Shown in pieces: positions 1 through 11,610 of a stretch of DNA of 64,000 bases. The stretch comes from Prostheceraeus crozeri. Taxonomy: Eukaryota > Platyhelminthes > Polycladida > Euryleptidae. The notes under the pieces are model-generated. The model did no database searches and was not told where the DNA came from. It was given only the letters and a program-made list of their open reading frames with translations. Each line of letters starts with the position of its first letter. The first letter of the stretch is position 1. The stretch is taken from contig CAJQUW010001706.1 of assembly GCA_907163375.1 (NCBI GenBank), forward strand, positions 62,001 to 126,000, given 5' to 3'. The translations under genes were made by a program, and so were the position numbers.

Positions 1-1052
1 ACTAGCGGTTTTTGCTTCAATTAGCGTAAGTGAAAAGTGCTTTATAGATTTTTTTACATTTCACATACGTACGTGGCGGAATGTGCAGAATATTAGAATC
101 GGTCTGTAGTCATTGTGTATGAAAATATTCGGTTTCCGTGCTCCATGGAGCATATAGGAAGACAAGTGAACAGATAAAGTAAAATATGTTGCAAAGGTGG
201 AACCGGTCGAGATTTTTGTGACCCAACCAGTCAGTCGACCGCTCAATTCGTATTACCGATGCATACTCGTATGCCTTATGTATGTATATGCAGTACTTCA
301 TAATCGTAGACAGAGTAGGCATGTACATGCATGTACCTACAGTGGGTAGGTCTAACTGATTATTAAGAAACGTGTTAAGAAAAATATATTTACTTTAACG
401 CACTATAGTAGAAGTGCTGTACTAAGAGTCTAGATTGAGTAGGCTACAATTATTGTTCTAATTGGTCAGTCCGGTGGATGTCATGCATGCGCACAAGTCA
501 TGTACATGCACATCGTAAAAAGAAAGCAAGAATATTATTGAAAACAATTGTCATTGAATACAATGATGACAAATACAAATATCTCTATACCTTGATCACC
601 TAGATATGAACAATAAAAAAAATAGGCCCACCAATAATGATATTACTATAGTCCGTTAAGCCGACGCTTCCTTCAGAACTTACCTACGATTTTTCGCACA
701 TGCTCAAATATTCGTATTTCAATAGCATATCCAGTATATATTCTCACGTCAGCAAGCAATGAAGCTGTTTCTCATTTGAATCAAATAAATTTTAATTAAC
801 ATTAATCTCATGTTTCGTTGTTAATTAACATTGTAGTTAAAAGCAAATATACATGTCATTAGTTTCTCACAGACACGTGAATGCCAATATCAGTTTCTTG
901 CTTCACAAAACAACTTTTTGGGATTGAAAAATGTCCATGAAAACGTTAGCATATTATGATGTAGTTTTGCATGCTTATTCCGAATATGACATATATAGAA
1001 TTATTCATCGAGCTTTTTTTGAATAAATCGATATGTATTGATTTCAAAGATT

Positions 1053-2186
1053 TCCATATATGGCAACCTGATCAATATTTATTGAAAAACGAAGCAGATA
1101 TTTTAGCTGCATTATCTATGGAAGGAGACCCTTGTGACTCAAAATATGCTTTCTTCAGTGCAAATGATCGCACTGGTTGAAATGGGTTGAATTGTGAATT
1201 TTTTAGCAAGTGAATAGCATGCTATCAGTATTGCTTTGATAACTCATTATTTTCTTTTTAATCAAGTCACTGTTGTAGATTTTTGTAGAATCGGAGATGC
1301 GTCCTTTAACGACTTTATCAAGCATGATATTAACATGAAAACCTGATATCTGTGTTTTCATTTACAGCTCGATTGTTGATCATGATGACCTTGTAATAAC
1401 AATGAAGTGATTGCTTTGTCAATAGCAAAGTCATTCTCCGTACATTTCTCTGCTTGCCTTGTTGACAAATATCTGAAATCATAGCTACACACAGAATTAG
1501 ATTGTTTAATCGTATCACTTCGCTAGAAGTGCAAACTGATTCAAAACGATGGCACATGCAGGAACTTAATAAGTGGGCAAAAAGAAATTTTTAATACCTT
1601 ACAGAGATAGGAAAAATAGTCATGCGTCGCTTGCGGATTGCTCTGAATTCCTTCAAAATGCTCCGATCGCCACGATTGCTTCAGATTCGAAGAATTCAGA
1701 TCATTGCGCACAAGTTTTCTCGATAATGTTGGGTCATCCGATCATTATTGAAAAAGTTAGCAGGCGCATGAAAAAACGTTCACAAACTTCTCTGTAGAAC
1801 TTGACATCGACAGTGTCTCTTTGCTGTGTGATCTGGTTGATAACAGTCACTGAAACTTTACATAATTTGGCGTGTTTAATGTTGAACTGGCTGCTCATTG
1901 TTCGATTGCTATGGCATTTAGTCAGCAGATTGTGCCATTTCATTTACGCTACATGTTCCAATGTTTCCCTTCTAGTCAAACGGAAGAAGAGACGACCTGT
2001 CTAATTCTGTGTATGTAGCTACATTCGCATAAATGTTAATCAGGTTGTCATATATGGAAAGGCTCGATGGTTTCTTTTATGAATTGCACATTTTCAATAC
2101 AGAGACCTACTTGCCATAATAGAAAATGTAGGTAAATAACACGGACATTTTTTAAATAAACATTGATCAGGTTGCCATATATGAAA
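1053..2186. repeat. inverted-repeat element nested in the hAT-like insertion
   Basis: A ~28-bp word beginning CATATATGGCAACCTGATCA (near 1056-1083) recurs inverted near 2158-2185. A third, diverged inverted copy lies at 2031-2060. The outer pair could be the terminal inverted repeats of a ~1.13-kb non-autonomous element; the inner copy suggests a partial tandem or nested event. No clear target duplication was found and no protein is encoded. Confidence 0.4.
1489..2012 (+). repeat. dispersed ~520-bp repeat, copy 1 (MITE-like)
   Basis: The ends are inverted repeats, ACACAGAATTAGA at 1489-1501 and its complement at 2000-2012; similarity continues outward as TAGCTAC on both sides. The body matches, in inverted orientation, copies at 35573-36091 and 56138-56656. 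Open frames exist on both strands but differ between copies at many amino-acid-changing sites, so I read this as a non-coding MITE-like repeat and not a gene. Confidence 0.55.
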
Positions 2187-2244
2187 ACCTTTTGTCACAG
2201 ACTTGACCGGTCAACCGGCGACCGGTTCCACCACTGATATGTAG

Positions 2245-3209
2245 TAAGAGACTAAAATGTTTCACATTTTGATGGCGCCTTCATGCTGTCCAGTGTGTCC
2301 TGCACCACATGCATTAAATAGTGCTAGATGATCTATGTCTTGGTGCATCATTATTGTTGTAATTTGCGCTGTGAAGAAAAAAGCAAAAAAGTGCTTGACC
2401 AAAAGCCTCAATTCTTCGAAATTTTATTTTCTCATTGGTCTCATTTGAGGTCTTGAAGTTCGCGGCACTCATTAAAATCTCAACCTAAAATGCATCTTAG
2501 GAGTCGATATTCTGGAATGTTGCAGCAATTTCCATATTCAAGTCACGCGGAACCTCAGAGATAATGAGCATTCAGACATCCTGACAAGAAAAGATTATTT
2601 CTATCTTTTTTTTAATGATTCGAGTCTCTCTGTGGATGTAGCTCAGTCAGATATGTATTCTTTGGATTTCAAAAATGCTGTAGATGAATATACACTGAGA
2701 AGCGCTCATCATTTCAGACTCAAAGAAAGCCAGAATCTCTGCAAAGAAATTGAGAAGATTTGCAGATTATGATTGTTAGTCATATCGCGTAAATAACAAC
2801 TTGGGAGTATTGTTTGGAGAGCGCCTTTGCAAATGAAATTTCAACTTCTAGTTGAAAGAGCATCGATTTCAGACCGAAGACTTTGGTGAGTAGAATTTAA
2901 ATGAGTCGCGGCTGTCAAGTGGGAAAGTGGGATTTTTAAACAGGTTTAATTAGAGACAATTACCATCACGGCATTGATGTTGATTTACATTTGTACAGCG
3001 GGAATACAGAGATGAGATATGAGACAAATGAGAGAGAGAGAGGTGCATTATTCAAACCATGAATATGAATCAGAATTACAAGTGAATTTAAAATCAAGAT
3101 CATAAAGATAAAGTAACGTTGAAGCTCAGAACAGTGACTTAATCACAAAATGTACGAGACTGCATTATACGTTCACGTAGTGGGAAAGAATTCTAACGGA
3201 GAATTATGA
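2245..3209. other. non-coding stretch, nothing recognised
   Basis: AT-rich sequence without a credible open frame. A short GAGAGAGAGAG run occurs near 3031. No structural element was recognised. Confidence 0.5.
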
Positions 3210-4193
3210 CAACGAACATTACTGTGGCTCGGTTTTAGTAACAGTGGACTTTCAAAAAGCATTCGATTTCATTAATCATGATTTATTTATTGAAAAATTG
3301 TTGAATTTCGAATTACCAAAAGGATTCGTACTATGGATGAAAGATTATCTAGAAGGACGAAGTGCTCGAGTCAAGGTCAAAGGTCACTGCTCTGATTCTT
3401 ATAAAATTGTATCAGGTGTCTGTCAGGGCACTGTGCTTGCCCCTTTTCTATTTTCAGTGTTCATCAGTGATCTAAAGTGTACGCTGTTAACTACTTGTGC
3501 CGTGAAATACGCCGATGATCTTTCTCTTGTATTGCCAATATGCTACTCCAATTCTAATAAAATGTCAGCTTTGATTAATCAAGAGATTGAAAATGTGCAA
3601 GTATGGTGTGTTAGTAATGATCTGAAGCTCAACGCATCGAAATCTAAAATTGTAATATGTGATAAAAGCGCTTTAATGTGTACCAGTTACCTTTTGAAGT
3701 TGTAGAAAGTGTAAATATTTTTGTGCGTCATTGTCACATGTGATTTAAGCTGGAAGATGCATGTAGATAAAATTACCTCAACTGTAAATAAGCGATTTTA
3801 TATACTTCGTAGAATGAGACTGTATTTTAACCATCACGAACTCCATCAATTGTACAATGGTTTTATTAGATCTGTAATAGAGTATGCATGTCCTTGTTTC
3901 GTTACACTGTCCAAGACACTTTCAAAAATTGATAGAAGAGCTCACAGGATCATTTTCCAAGATGACAACCCCGTTTGCAATTGCGCCGTTGATGAAATCA
4001 CCCGTCGCCGAAATGTCACCAGTATAAAACTTTTCAAGAGCATAGCCACGAATAAAGATCATTCCCTTGCTCACCATGTGCCTCGTACACTTACTTTCAG
4101 CAAAAGTATGCTGTTCCATTGTGCAGAACATTGAAGCGGAAGCGATCCTTCTTTCCATTTACTGTTGTTAACTTGATGAATGACAATTGTTGA
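3210..4193 (+). pseudogene. 5'-truncated LINE reverse transcriptase (CR1/jockey-like)
   Basis: The 3' half of a non-LTR retrotransposon reverse transcriptase. The first segment contains VDFQKAFDFINHDL (palm motif A), GVCQGTVLAPFLFSVFISDL (fingers/palm motif B) and KYADDLSLV with the catalytic ADD. A second segment after in-frame stops at ~3703-3716 carries the thumb and the conserved RRAHRIIF block. A further +1 shift near 4130 leads to a SFFPFTVVNLMN tail that stops at 4193. Endonuclease and N-terminal RT are absent, which is usual 5' truncation. The 3' flank at ~4205-4260 is an ATATATGA-type microsatellite, like the simple-repeat tails of CR1/L2-type elements. Clade assignment is tentative. 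Confidence 0.8.
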
Positions 4194-6319
4194 TAAATTC
4201 TCATTTTGTGATTATATGATGTTATATATGACATATATATGATATATGTGATATATGATTTCATTTCAAGAAATATACATTTATCTTAATATGGCACTAA
4301 GAACCGACCGGAGGGTAGAACATAGGGTATCATATTTGAAATTAAAGCTTCTTGACACTTCAGACTGCTGAAAAAGTCCGACGTCTAGAGGCAACGTCTG
4401 TTGCCGAAAGAATAATTCCTTTAATCTTGAGGCATCGGTCTTGTATTCTATGAAGGCGATTTTAATCAACAGATGAAAAGCCAATAAAGGCTGAACAGGC
4501 ATATTCAATTAAGCTGTGGATGATATCAGAGCAAATGCACATGAACTGCTGATCTCTTGTTAACTTCTTCATTCTTCTTAAAATGTAAATTCTTTGGGCA
4601 CATTTCTTTTCAAATTGCACGGTATTGATTCACATTTTAAGTATGGCCTACATACATGGGATTTAAGTTTTTTCTCCCGGTTGTAAACTATCAGTCAAAA
4701 GGCATATCCTAATCAAATTTGCAGGAAGTCAAATATTATCTATTGATCGATCAAATACTATTTGAGCAATTTAGCAATTATTATGAATTATTAATTATAA
4801 ATATAAATTCTATTATTTCATTATTAATTACCATTAATCAACTTTTATTATTGGAATCAATAATAGCTAATTAATGAAAGGAATTAATTAAGAATCAATT
4901 AATAATTGTGGAAAAACAATTATTGAATTCCACGCCTAATGAAATTTACAAAACAGCATGGCCCGACAATCCCCTCTTGCTTCGAGCTGCAAGATGGCAT
5001 TAGACAATTATCTGAGTACATGCTAAGTGGAGAGAAAATACTGAAAATTCAAGGAATTTCTACCTAAAGATAGCTTGCGGATGCTAATTGAAATCAATTC
5101 TGAAAAAGCAACGAAAAAGAATATGTAATCAACATTTTTTCAATATTGGATCTTTCCAATTCCATTAAAACATGACAAATGGCCAAGATAATTTATTTAA
5201 AATTTTGCTTCAATTTTATGAGTCGAATTAATGTCACCTAAATTCCTTCTGAAATCGCACTGTGGGAAGTCTGGGAGCCAACGCAAAGTTCTTCTGTAAA
5301 AGTGTGAATTGAAACGGACGCAATGATGCATCGATGCCTCGACTACTAGAATCAATTTATCAAGTTTGAATTATCATCGAAAAGATAGCCACAGTGAAAC
5401 TTTGACTCATAAAACTTATCTGTTGAAGCAGTCTACCTTTAATTTATTACTTGATAAAGCAGATAGTGTCAAGCTATCTGCTAAATTTGATAGAGCTTGA
5501 ATTCGAAGTGTTGATATATGACCGTATTCGTTAATTAGGTAGATAATAATGGATGATTTTCGGAAGATACGTGCCCTGGATGCGGATGGAGCTCCGCTTC
5601 TCTCAGTTATGCCTTCACCAACTTTTCAAGCATTGTCTTAAGCACATGAAAATGTCAGGTTTTAGAAATATTTCTGATAATACAAGAAACATAGAAACAT
5701 TTTGCACATTCGGAGAAATCTAAAGAAAAAGAAATTTACAACCCAGTTTTATCTGCTCCGTCACATCTTGCTCTGTTGGCTATCGCAATACAAAAGCTTC
5801 TGAGTATGAACTAATGCAAGACGCTGTTGTGATGATAATCTTCTTCAGCTCGAATCCATATCATCAAATCATCAAATCATCAAATAATCATCGCTGCTAT
5901 TTACCGTTGCATCATACGAAGTCATAATAGCACACACGTGATTTGATAGCCTACTCGCACTCGTTTACGTTGAATGCTGAGCAGTGCAATCTAGGTCTTC
6001 ACGAAGTTGCACAGTCGCTGTCATTTGTTCAAATCAAAATGTTGCCTTTGACTAGATAGTACATGCAGTAGGTCTTGACAAATGCATAATCAACAAATCT
6101 CTCTGAACTAGTTCACAGACTAATTACAAAGTAAAATAATTCATTTTTAATCGCTTTTTCAGATGATTCAGTTTTGAATGAGCATGGAAGAAAATTATGT
6201 TGATAACAAGATTTTTTAATAATTGTCAAACTGCTATAATCAATTATCTCTATTTTTATTGCTTTTCTTCCTGTATCTGATTGAAAAAAGCGAAGGAGTA
6301 GATCGCGATCGCTCTTATG
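4194..6319. other. AT-rich intergenic DNA with simple repeats
   Basis: No gene recognised. 4205-4260 is an ATATATGA microsatellite. 4740-4930 is very AT-rich with many TAATTAAT palindromes. 5850-5890 is a short tandem repeat of ATCATCAA. The remainder has only random-looking short frames. Confidence 0.5.
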
Positions 6320-6324
6320 CTACC

Positions 6325-7091
6325 TGATACGTGTTGATACCTTAGGCCTTAACTTATGTCCTTATGGCCTTAGGGTCCTTAAGCCTAGGTCCTTAGGTCC
6401 TTAGCTATTCTAACTTTATTTAAAGTTATTTAGGGCCTAAGTAGCGTGTTGAACACGACTCGAGTCGAGTGCAGTGACTTAGTTCCCTATGGCACGACTT
6501 GTGAGAAGTGAGCAGCAATGCAATACCTTCTGGCGTACTTCGGGAAGCAGCTTGGTTATAACGTGTACCAGGAGGTAGAGTGTGCTTACTCAGGACTCGG
6601 GTCGTAAGGCCTACGATCTTAAGGTATGACCGATGAGATGAGAGTAGCAAGTCAATTCACTCTGGCGTGCTTTCGGGAAGCAGCTTGGGTATATCATGTG
6701 CCAGAGTGTAGAGAATGTCCACTCACAAACCAGGTCGCCACAGCGCAGACCTATCACAGCTAACTTGGCGTGCCGAGGCCGCTTGGTTATAACATGTGCC
6801 AAGTTAGTGCAACTAGTCAGCGCTGTAGCTCGTTAATAAGAACAAGACAGGCAATACGAGTAGCGTGTATTTACGAAAACAATCGTTTTATACAGAGCAG
6901 TTGAATACATTTCACATCGCTCACCGCGACCACTTAGAACTGGTTTGACTGGGTTTACAACAAGAGCCAGTTCCAAGTCAGTGCACATGTACTGAGAAAA
7001 TCCGGCCAACAAGGGGTGTGACGCCATGTCACAGAAGAACAATGACTAACAGTCTAGACAGGCTGGACGCATGTAAATGCACGCCATGACA
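6325..7091 (-). repeat. 3' LTR of the gypsy element
   Basis: 767 bp, identical to the other LTR apart from three substitutions seen (for example A at ~6904 against G, and C at ~7023 against T). It contains iterated CCTTAGG-type words at ~6340-6410 and a minus-strand AATAAA near 6418-6423 that could be the polyadenylation signal. For this minus-strand element this is the downstream LTR. Confidence 0.93.
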
Positions 7092-7100
7092 TCCCCCTAC
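7092..7100 (-). promoter_or_regulatory. polypurine tract of the gypsy element
   Basis: On the minus strand GTAGGGGGA immediately precedes the TG start of the 3' LTR, the place where plus-strand priming occurs in LTR retrotransposons. The last pol stop codon (7097-7099) lies within it. Confidence 0.75.
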
Positions 7101-9661
7101 AAGTCATTGTAATCTGGGATAATTCTCCGTCTTCTTGCACGGACTGGGTACGGGGACCTTCGTAGTGGAGATGCTACAGGAGTTGCTGTAGATGCTGCTT
7201 CAGGGATAGGAGCTGGGGTTGCAATCGGTTGAGATTCGGGATCTGGACTGGGAGCTGCTGCAGATGACTCGGTTGTCGTAGATCGCTCAGGTCTGCGCTA
7301 GACTTGATCATCATGCGCCAAGCGTAGACGACTGCTTGCGCTGTCGAGTATCCATGAGGTATTCGACCCTCTCTCCAGCAGAAAGGTTGCGTCTCGCAGA
7401 ATCCCGTCTCGACTTCGGTAGCTCACGGGTTGTGAAAACAAGAAATTGCGCGTGAGCGGAACCCGTAGCTGTCTACCGAAAACAATCTCTCCTGGAGTCT
7501 TGCCGTCTTGTCGCCTAAAACAAGCTCTATGGTGCAGTAAGAGTCTGTAAGTAATCGTTAAATGTTAAGTGACTAACATCTAGTTTCCAGGCTTTCAAGG
7601 CATTTTTCACGGTCTGAACACCACGTTCTGCGGGTCCGTTTGACTGCGGATGATACGGCGGACTTTCCATTTTGCATACTCCGTTTATCCGACAAAATTC
7701 GTTTAGTTCCTGAGAAGTAATTCTGCTGCATTGTCCGTGACTAGAACTTTTGGTACACCGAAACGACAGAAAACGTTCGTTAACGTTTTGATAACATTGT
7801 CAGTAGTGCGTGCCTGAGGTAAGCTAGTTTCTATCCATCCAGAGGTAGAATCAACGACGATGAGAATATCTCCTATGCTAGGGATATGACACCAATCTGC
7901 GTGTAGGCGCTCAAAAACTTCTTGCTTTGGCCATGAGTGCAGTGATTTTGTCGTCGAGGGTCGTAATTTGCAACACGTTTCGCAGTTACTAATCCATTGT
8001 CGTACATCGGAAAGTAGTGCAGGCCACCATGATGTCAACTTGATTCGACTTACAGTGGAGTGCACACCTGTGTGTAACTGATGACATGAGTTGAATACAT
8101 CCTTGCGTAGTGTTCGCGGAATGTAGCACTTGCTATTGAGCATAAGTAGCTGATCTTGAACTTTCAGTTGATCACGGATCCTGAAGAAGTATTTCTCATC
8201 CCTTGTGAGGTTAGTCCAAGTGTTGGAAGTGACCCTTCTCATAACTGACGCTGCTAGATTGTCATTTTGCGTGGCTTGCTGTATGGACTCTCTCCACTCA
8301 TCCGAGATATCGTCGGCTACGTTGTTGATAACCAGATCCTCAGCTTCAGACGAATCGCTGTTCAAGTTCAAACGGGTTAAGGCATCTGCATGTGTGATGT
8401 CGGCACCAGGTTTGTGTTGGATCGTGAAGTTATAGCGCTGTAGTAGAATTGACCATCTAGTCAGTCGATTGGATGCGACTTTGGGCAAACCTTTTCCTCC
8501 ATAGATTCTAATCAAGGGCTTGTGATCTGTGATCAAGTAGAAATGTTTCCCAAGTAGAAGTTGCTTCAAACGCATAATAGACCAGACTACGGCGAGAGCC
8601 TCTCTTTCGATGTTGCTATATCGCTGTTCAGCTGGTGTCAGAACTCTTGAAACGAAGATCACTGGCTTTTCATTCTGTGTGAGTACACCACCTATTGACT
8701 TTTCTGACGCGTCTGTCGTGAGAGTCATGGGCTGATTCAAATCATAAGACTGTAGGACTGGAGAAGAAGACATGGCTTTCAGTACATTTTGGAATGCTGT
8801 TTGATGTTCTTGAGTCCATTTGAATTCTATGTCCTTTCTTCGTAAACGATGAAGTGGCTGTACCAACTCTGAATAATTCGGAATCATTCTACCGAAGAAA
8901 TTCGTAAGACCGAGGAACGATTCTAGTTGTGCGCGATCTTTCTGTGGCTGGAATGACAGTATTTTGTTAGCGATATCTGGGTCGGGACGAATTCCTGAGC
9001 CGGATATAAGATGTCCAAGGAACTTCACCTCATCACAGTTGAATACAGACTTTGCTCGGTTGATGGTTACTCCTTTCTGTTCCAATCTTTGAATTACTGC
9101 GGTGACTCGTTTCGCTAGTGCGTCTGAGGATGAATCGTGAATCAGTATATCATCTTGATAGACTATGACCTTCTGAATGTCTTTCAGGACGGATTCAATA
9201 ACTCGCTGGAAGATTGATGCTGAATTCTTCATTCCTTTCGGGAGTCGAGTTAATTCGAAGAGACCTTTTGACGAATTGATTGTACAGATTTCACGTGATT
9301 TCGAATCTAACGGTATCTGCCAGTACGCTTCGCGCAAGTCAATCTTCGCAAATGCTTTTGAATTCTGCAATCCTGCGAATATCGTCTCAATTCCTGGAAT
9401 TGGATACGAATCAGTTTGCAAACATTCATTGACATGTACCTTGAAGTCAGCACACATTCTCAGTGAGCCGTCACGTTTTCTTATCCAAACAATGGGAGAA
9501 GCATACTTGCTGTTCGTCACAGGCTTGATGATACCTCTTTCTTGAAGTCTCTGAAGTTCATTTTCGACTTTCTCCTTCATTGGAATAGGTACTGGTCGTG
9601 CTTTGCAAAATCGTAGCTTTGAATAGTCTTGAACATCAATGGAAACTGGTTCAACTTTCAT
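7097..9661 (-). pseudogene. gypsy pol (RT, RNase H, integrase), frameshifted
   Basis: The open segment from the ATG at 9661 to 7703 is 652 residues. RT: ADFKVHVNECL near 71-81, AKIDLREAYWQIPL with Asp108, and YQDD at 168-171. RNase H: TTDAS (~315-319), EREALA, TDHKPL (~378-383). Integrase: an HHCC zinc-binding region with His526/529 and Cys559/562, then HADWC (Asp588) and VTDNA (Asp642). At about 7718-7722 one base appears to be missing. The rest of integrase, including the third acidic residue in a PAERG context, lies in another frame down to 7097, with another shift near 7540 and a stop near 7300. The ATG overlaps the gag stop as ATGA. The element can encode RT but not a complete integrase, unless the indels are assembly errors. 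Confidence 0.9.
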
Positions 9662-10839
9662 TGTAGGAAGATAGGAACTGTCAACGTTGTGTACAGGTTG
9701 CGCTTCTGGTCTCTGAAGTTGTAGATGATATCTCTTCCAAGCAATCCATAAGGCTTTTGAGATTCAACGACGGTTATCTTTGACTCGATGCTAACTCCAC
9801 CCGAGAAAATTTGACTTTGCAGATCACCAATCGGTTTCATCTTGTGTCCATCGTAGGATGTGAACAGGCGGTTAGTGACAGTCAGTGTTGGTCTACCCAT
9901 GGATCTCCACATTCTCGTAGAAATAAGGGTTACCGTGGCTCCTGTATCAAGTTCCATTACGCAGTTGTGACCATTGATTTGCATTGTGATTCTAGAGTCG
10001 ACATTGTCTGTTGGTAGAGTCTCAACATGAAGCACAGTAGACTGATTGATAGCATTGACAGGCTTTCCTTTGTCTTTATCTGCTGCAGTAGAAGTAGCCT
10101 TCGCTGAACGACATACAGAACTGAAGTGATTCTTCTTTCCACAATTCAAGCAAGTCTTTCCTATGGCTGAACAACTCGAAGGATTGCAGTTTTGTTTACC
10201 GCATCTGTTGCAGTTACGAGTCCTTGTAGATTGTGAAGACGAACCATTGTTCCTTTGTGGCTTCTTAGGCTTCGGTTTCTTCGTGAAGTTGATTTCATTC
10301 GCACTATCAAGAGCTCCATGTACAGTCTTTGCTGATTCAATAGCTTCGAACATTGATAGAGTGCTTTGAACGATATCCAACGTCAGTGGATCCTGTTGCA
10401 GTAATCTCTTACGCGCTTCCAAGCTTCTGCATCCTAGCACCATGCGATCACGTAGCATTAAGTTGAGAGAAGTATCGAAGTTGCAGTATTCTGATAGCTT
10501 CTTCAATCTGCTGTAGAAATCCGCTGCAGTTTCATGCTGTCCTTGGCATGCAGAGTAGAAGTAGGCTCTCTCAGCTATCTCCAGACGTTGACACTTGAGA
10601 TGCTTCATTAACGTAGTCTTCAACGTTGTGTAGTCGATCGATGCGTCGTCCAAGGTTGAGGGTGCTAACAAATCTGCAAGCAGTGACGATCCCTTTGATC
10701 CGATTGTGGCGAGAAGATGAGTTTTCTTGTCAATCTTGTTACCAGACGAAGCTTCGACGAGTTGATGCGCTGCCTCCATTCTTGTGAACCAATCCCGGGG
10801 ATTGTCAAATTGCATAGGTTCGAAGATTTGCGACGCCAT
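9658..10839 (-). CDS. gypsy gag with fused aspartic protease
   Basis: An intact 393-residue frame. The N-terminal ~170 residues are a helical gag capsid-like region (DWFTRMEAAHQL at the start). A basic Lys/Pro-rich linker lies at ~186-207. Two zinc knuckles follow: CX2CX4CX4C at Cys210/213/218/223, where Cys replaces the usual His, and a canonical CX2CX4HX4C at 230-243. A retropepsin-type site ELDTGATVTLIS is at ~296-307 (Asp298), and LLGRDI follows later. The start codon straddles the LTR edge: its A is the last LTR base (10839). The stop overlaps pol as ATGA, suggesting -1 frameshifting or termination-reinitiation for pol. The Cys-for-His first knuckle is unusual. Confidence 0.92.
   Translation of the reverse strand: MASQIFEPMQFDNPRDWFTRMEAAHQLVEASSGNKIDKKTHLLATIGSKGSSLLADLLAPSTLDDASIDYTTLKTTLMKHLKCQRLEIAERAYFYSACQGQHETAADFYSRLKKLSEYCNFDTSLNLMLRDRMVLGCRSLEARKRLLQQDPLTLDIVQSTLSMFEAIESAKTVHGALDSANEINFTKKPKPKKPQRNNGSSSQSTRTRNCNRCGKQNCNPSSCSAIGKTCLNCGKKNHFSSVCRSAKATSTAADKDKGKPVNAINQSTVLHVETLPTDNVDSRITMQINGHNCVMELDTGATVTLISTRMWRSMGRPTLTVTNRLFTSYDGHKMKPIGDLQSQIFSGGVSIESKITVVESQKPYGLLGRDIIYNFRDQKRNLYTTLTVPIFLQ
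10817..10838 (-). promoter_or_regulatory. candidate primer-binding site overlapping the gag start
   Basis: Immediately inside the 5' LTR the minus strand begins TGGCGTCGCAA. A primer-binding site normally starts TGG, complementary to the CCA end of a tRNA. The complement ends TTGCGACGCCA, a plausible tRNA-Ser-like 3' end, but the particular tRNA is not proven. The same bases encode gag codons 1 to about 8, so priming site and coding sequence overlap. Confidence 0.5.
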
Positions 10840-11605
10840 GATACGTGTTGATACCTTAGGCCTTAACTTATGTCCTTATGGCCTTAGGGTCCTTAAGCCT
10901 AGGTCCTTAGGTCCTTAGCTATTCTAACTTTATTTAAAGTTATTTAGGGCCTAAGTAGCGTGTTGAACACGACTCGAGTCGAGTGCAGTGACTTAGTTCC
11001 CTATGGCACGACTTGTGAGAAGTGAGCAGCAATGCAATACCTTCTGGCGTACTTCGGGAAGCAGCTTGGTTATAACGTGTACCAGGAGGTAGAGTGTGCT
11101 TACTCAGGACTCGGGTCGTAAGGCCTACGATCTTAAGGTATGACCGATGAGATGAGAGTAGCAAGTCAATTCACTCTGGCGTGCTTTCGGGAAGCAGCTT
11201 GGGTATATCATGTGCCAGAGTGTAGAGAATGTCCACTCACAAACCAGGTCGCCACAGCGCAGACCTATCACAGCTAACTTGGCGTGCCGAGGCCGCTTGG
11301 TTATAACATGTGCCAAGTTAGTGCAACTAGTCAGCGCTGTAGCTCGTTAATAAGAACAAGACAGGCAATACGAGTAGCGTGTATTTACGAAAACAATCGT
11401 TTTATACAGAGCAGTTGAATGCATTTCACATCGCTCACCGCGACCACTTAGAACTGGTTTGACTGGGTTTACAACAAGAGCCAGTTCCAAGTCAGTGCAC
11501 ATGTACTAAGAAAATCCGGCCAACAAGGGGTGTGACGTCATGTCACAGAAGAACAATGACTAACAGTCTAGACAGGCTGGACGCATGTAAATGCACGCCA
11601 TGACA
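10839..11605 (-). repeat. 5' LTR of the gypsy element
   Basis: 767 bp, the upstream LTR for this minus-strand element. It is followed outward by the target duplication CTACC. It carries the same CCTTAGG-rich block and AATAAA as its partner. No TATA box was assigned with confidence. Confidence 0.93.
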
Positions 11606-11610
11606 CTACC

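Larger units (their letters stand above)
192..2236. mobile_element. old hAT-like DNA transposon, non-coding, with nested insertions
   Basis: The left end reads CAAAGGTGGAACCGGTCG and the right end is the reverse complement of CAGTGGTGGAACCGGTCG. The flanks are ATATGTTG (184-191) and ATATGTAG (2237-2244), an 8-bp target duplication with one mismatch. Termini beginning CA with 8-bp duplications are typical of hAT elements. No transposase is visible; the interior is occupied by two further inverted-repeat elements. The mismatched duplication and diverged ends suggest an old insertion. Confidence 0.5.
6325..11605 (-). mobile_element. Ty3/gypsy LTR retrotransposon, mag/K02A2.6-like, recent insertion
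   Basis: A complete element on the minus strand: 767-bp LTRs, gag with protease, then pol with RT, RNase H and integrase. The target duplication CTACC is perfect at 6320-6324 and 11606-11610. The LTRs start TG and end CA and I see three substitutions between them, so insertion was recent. A purine tract and a candidate primer-binding site sit at the expected places. There is no envelope frame. Gag-protease followed by an overlapping pol resembles the mag clade (K02A2.6-like proteins), which is inferred from protein motifs only. Confidence 0.93.

Noticed and set aside
1573-2004. Plus-strand frames as a small protein gene
   Set aside because: The sequence is a dispersed repeat whose copies differ by many replacements and a stop codon.
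5850-5890. ATCATCAA repeats as a CRISPR-like array
   Set aside because: A short microsatellite without spacers, in eukaryotic DNA.
6340-6410. CCTTAGG repeats as telomeric (TTAGGG) sequence
   Set aside because: Irregular, lies inside both LTRs and belongs to the retrotransposon.
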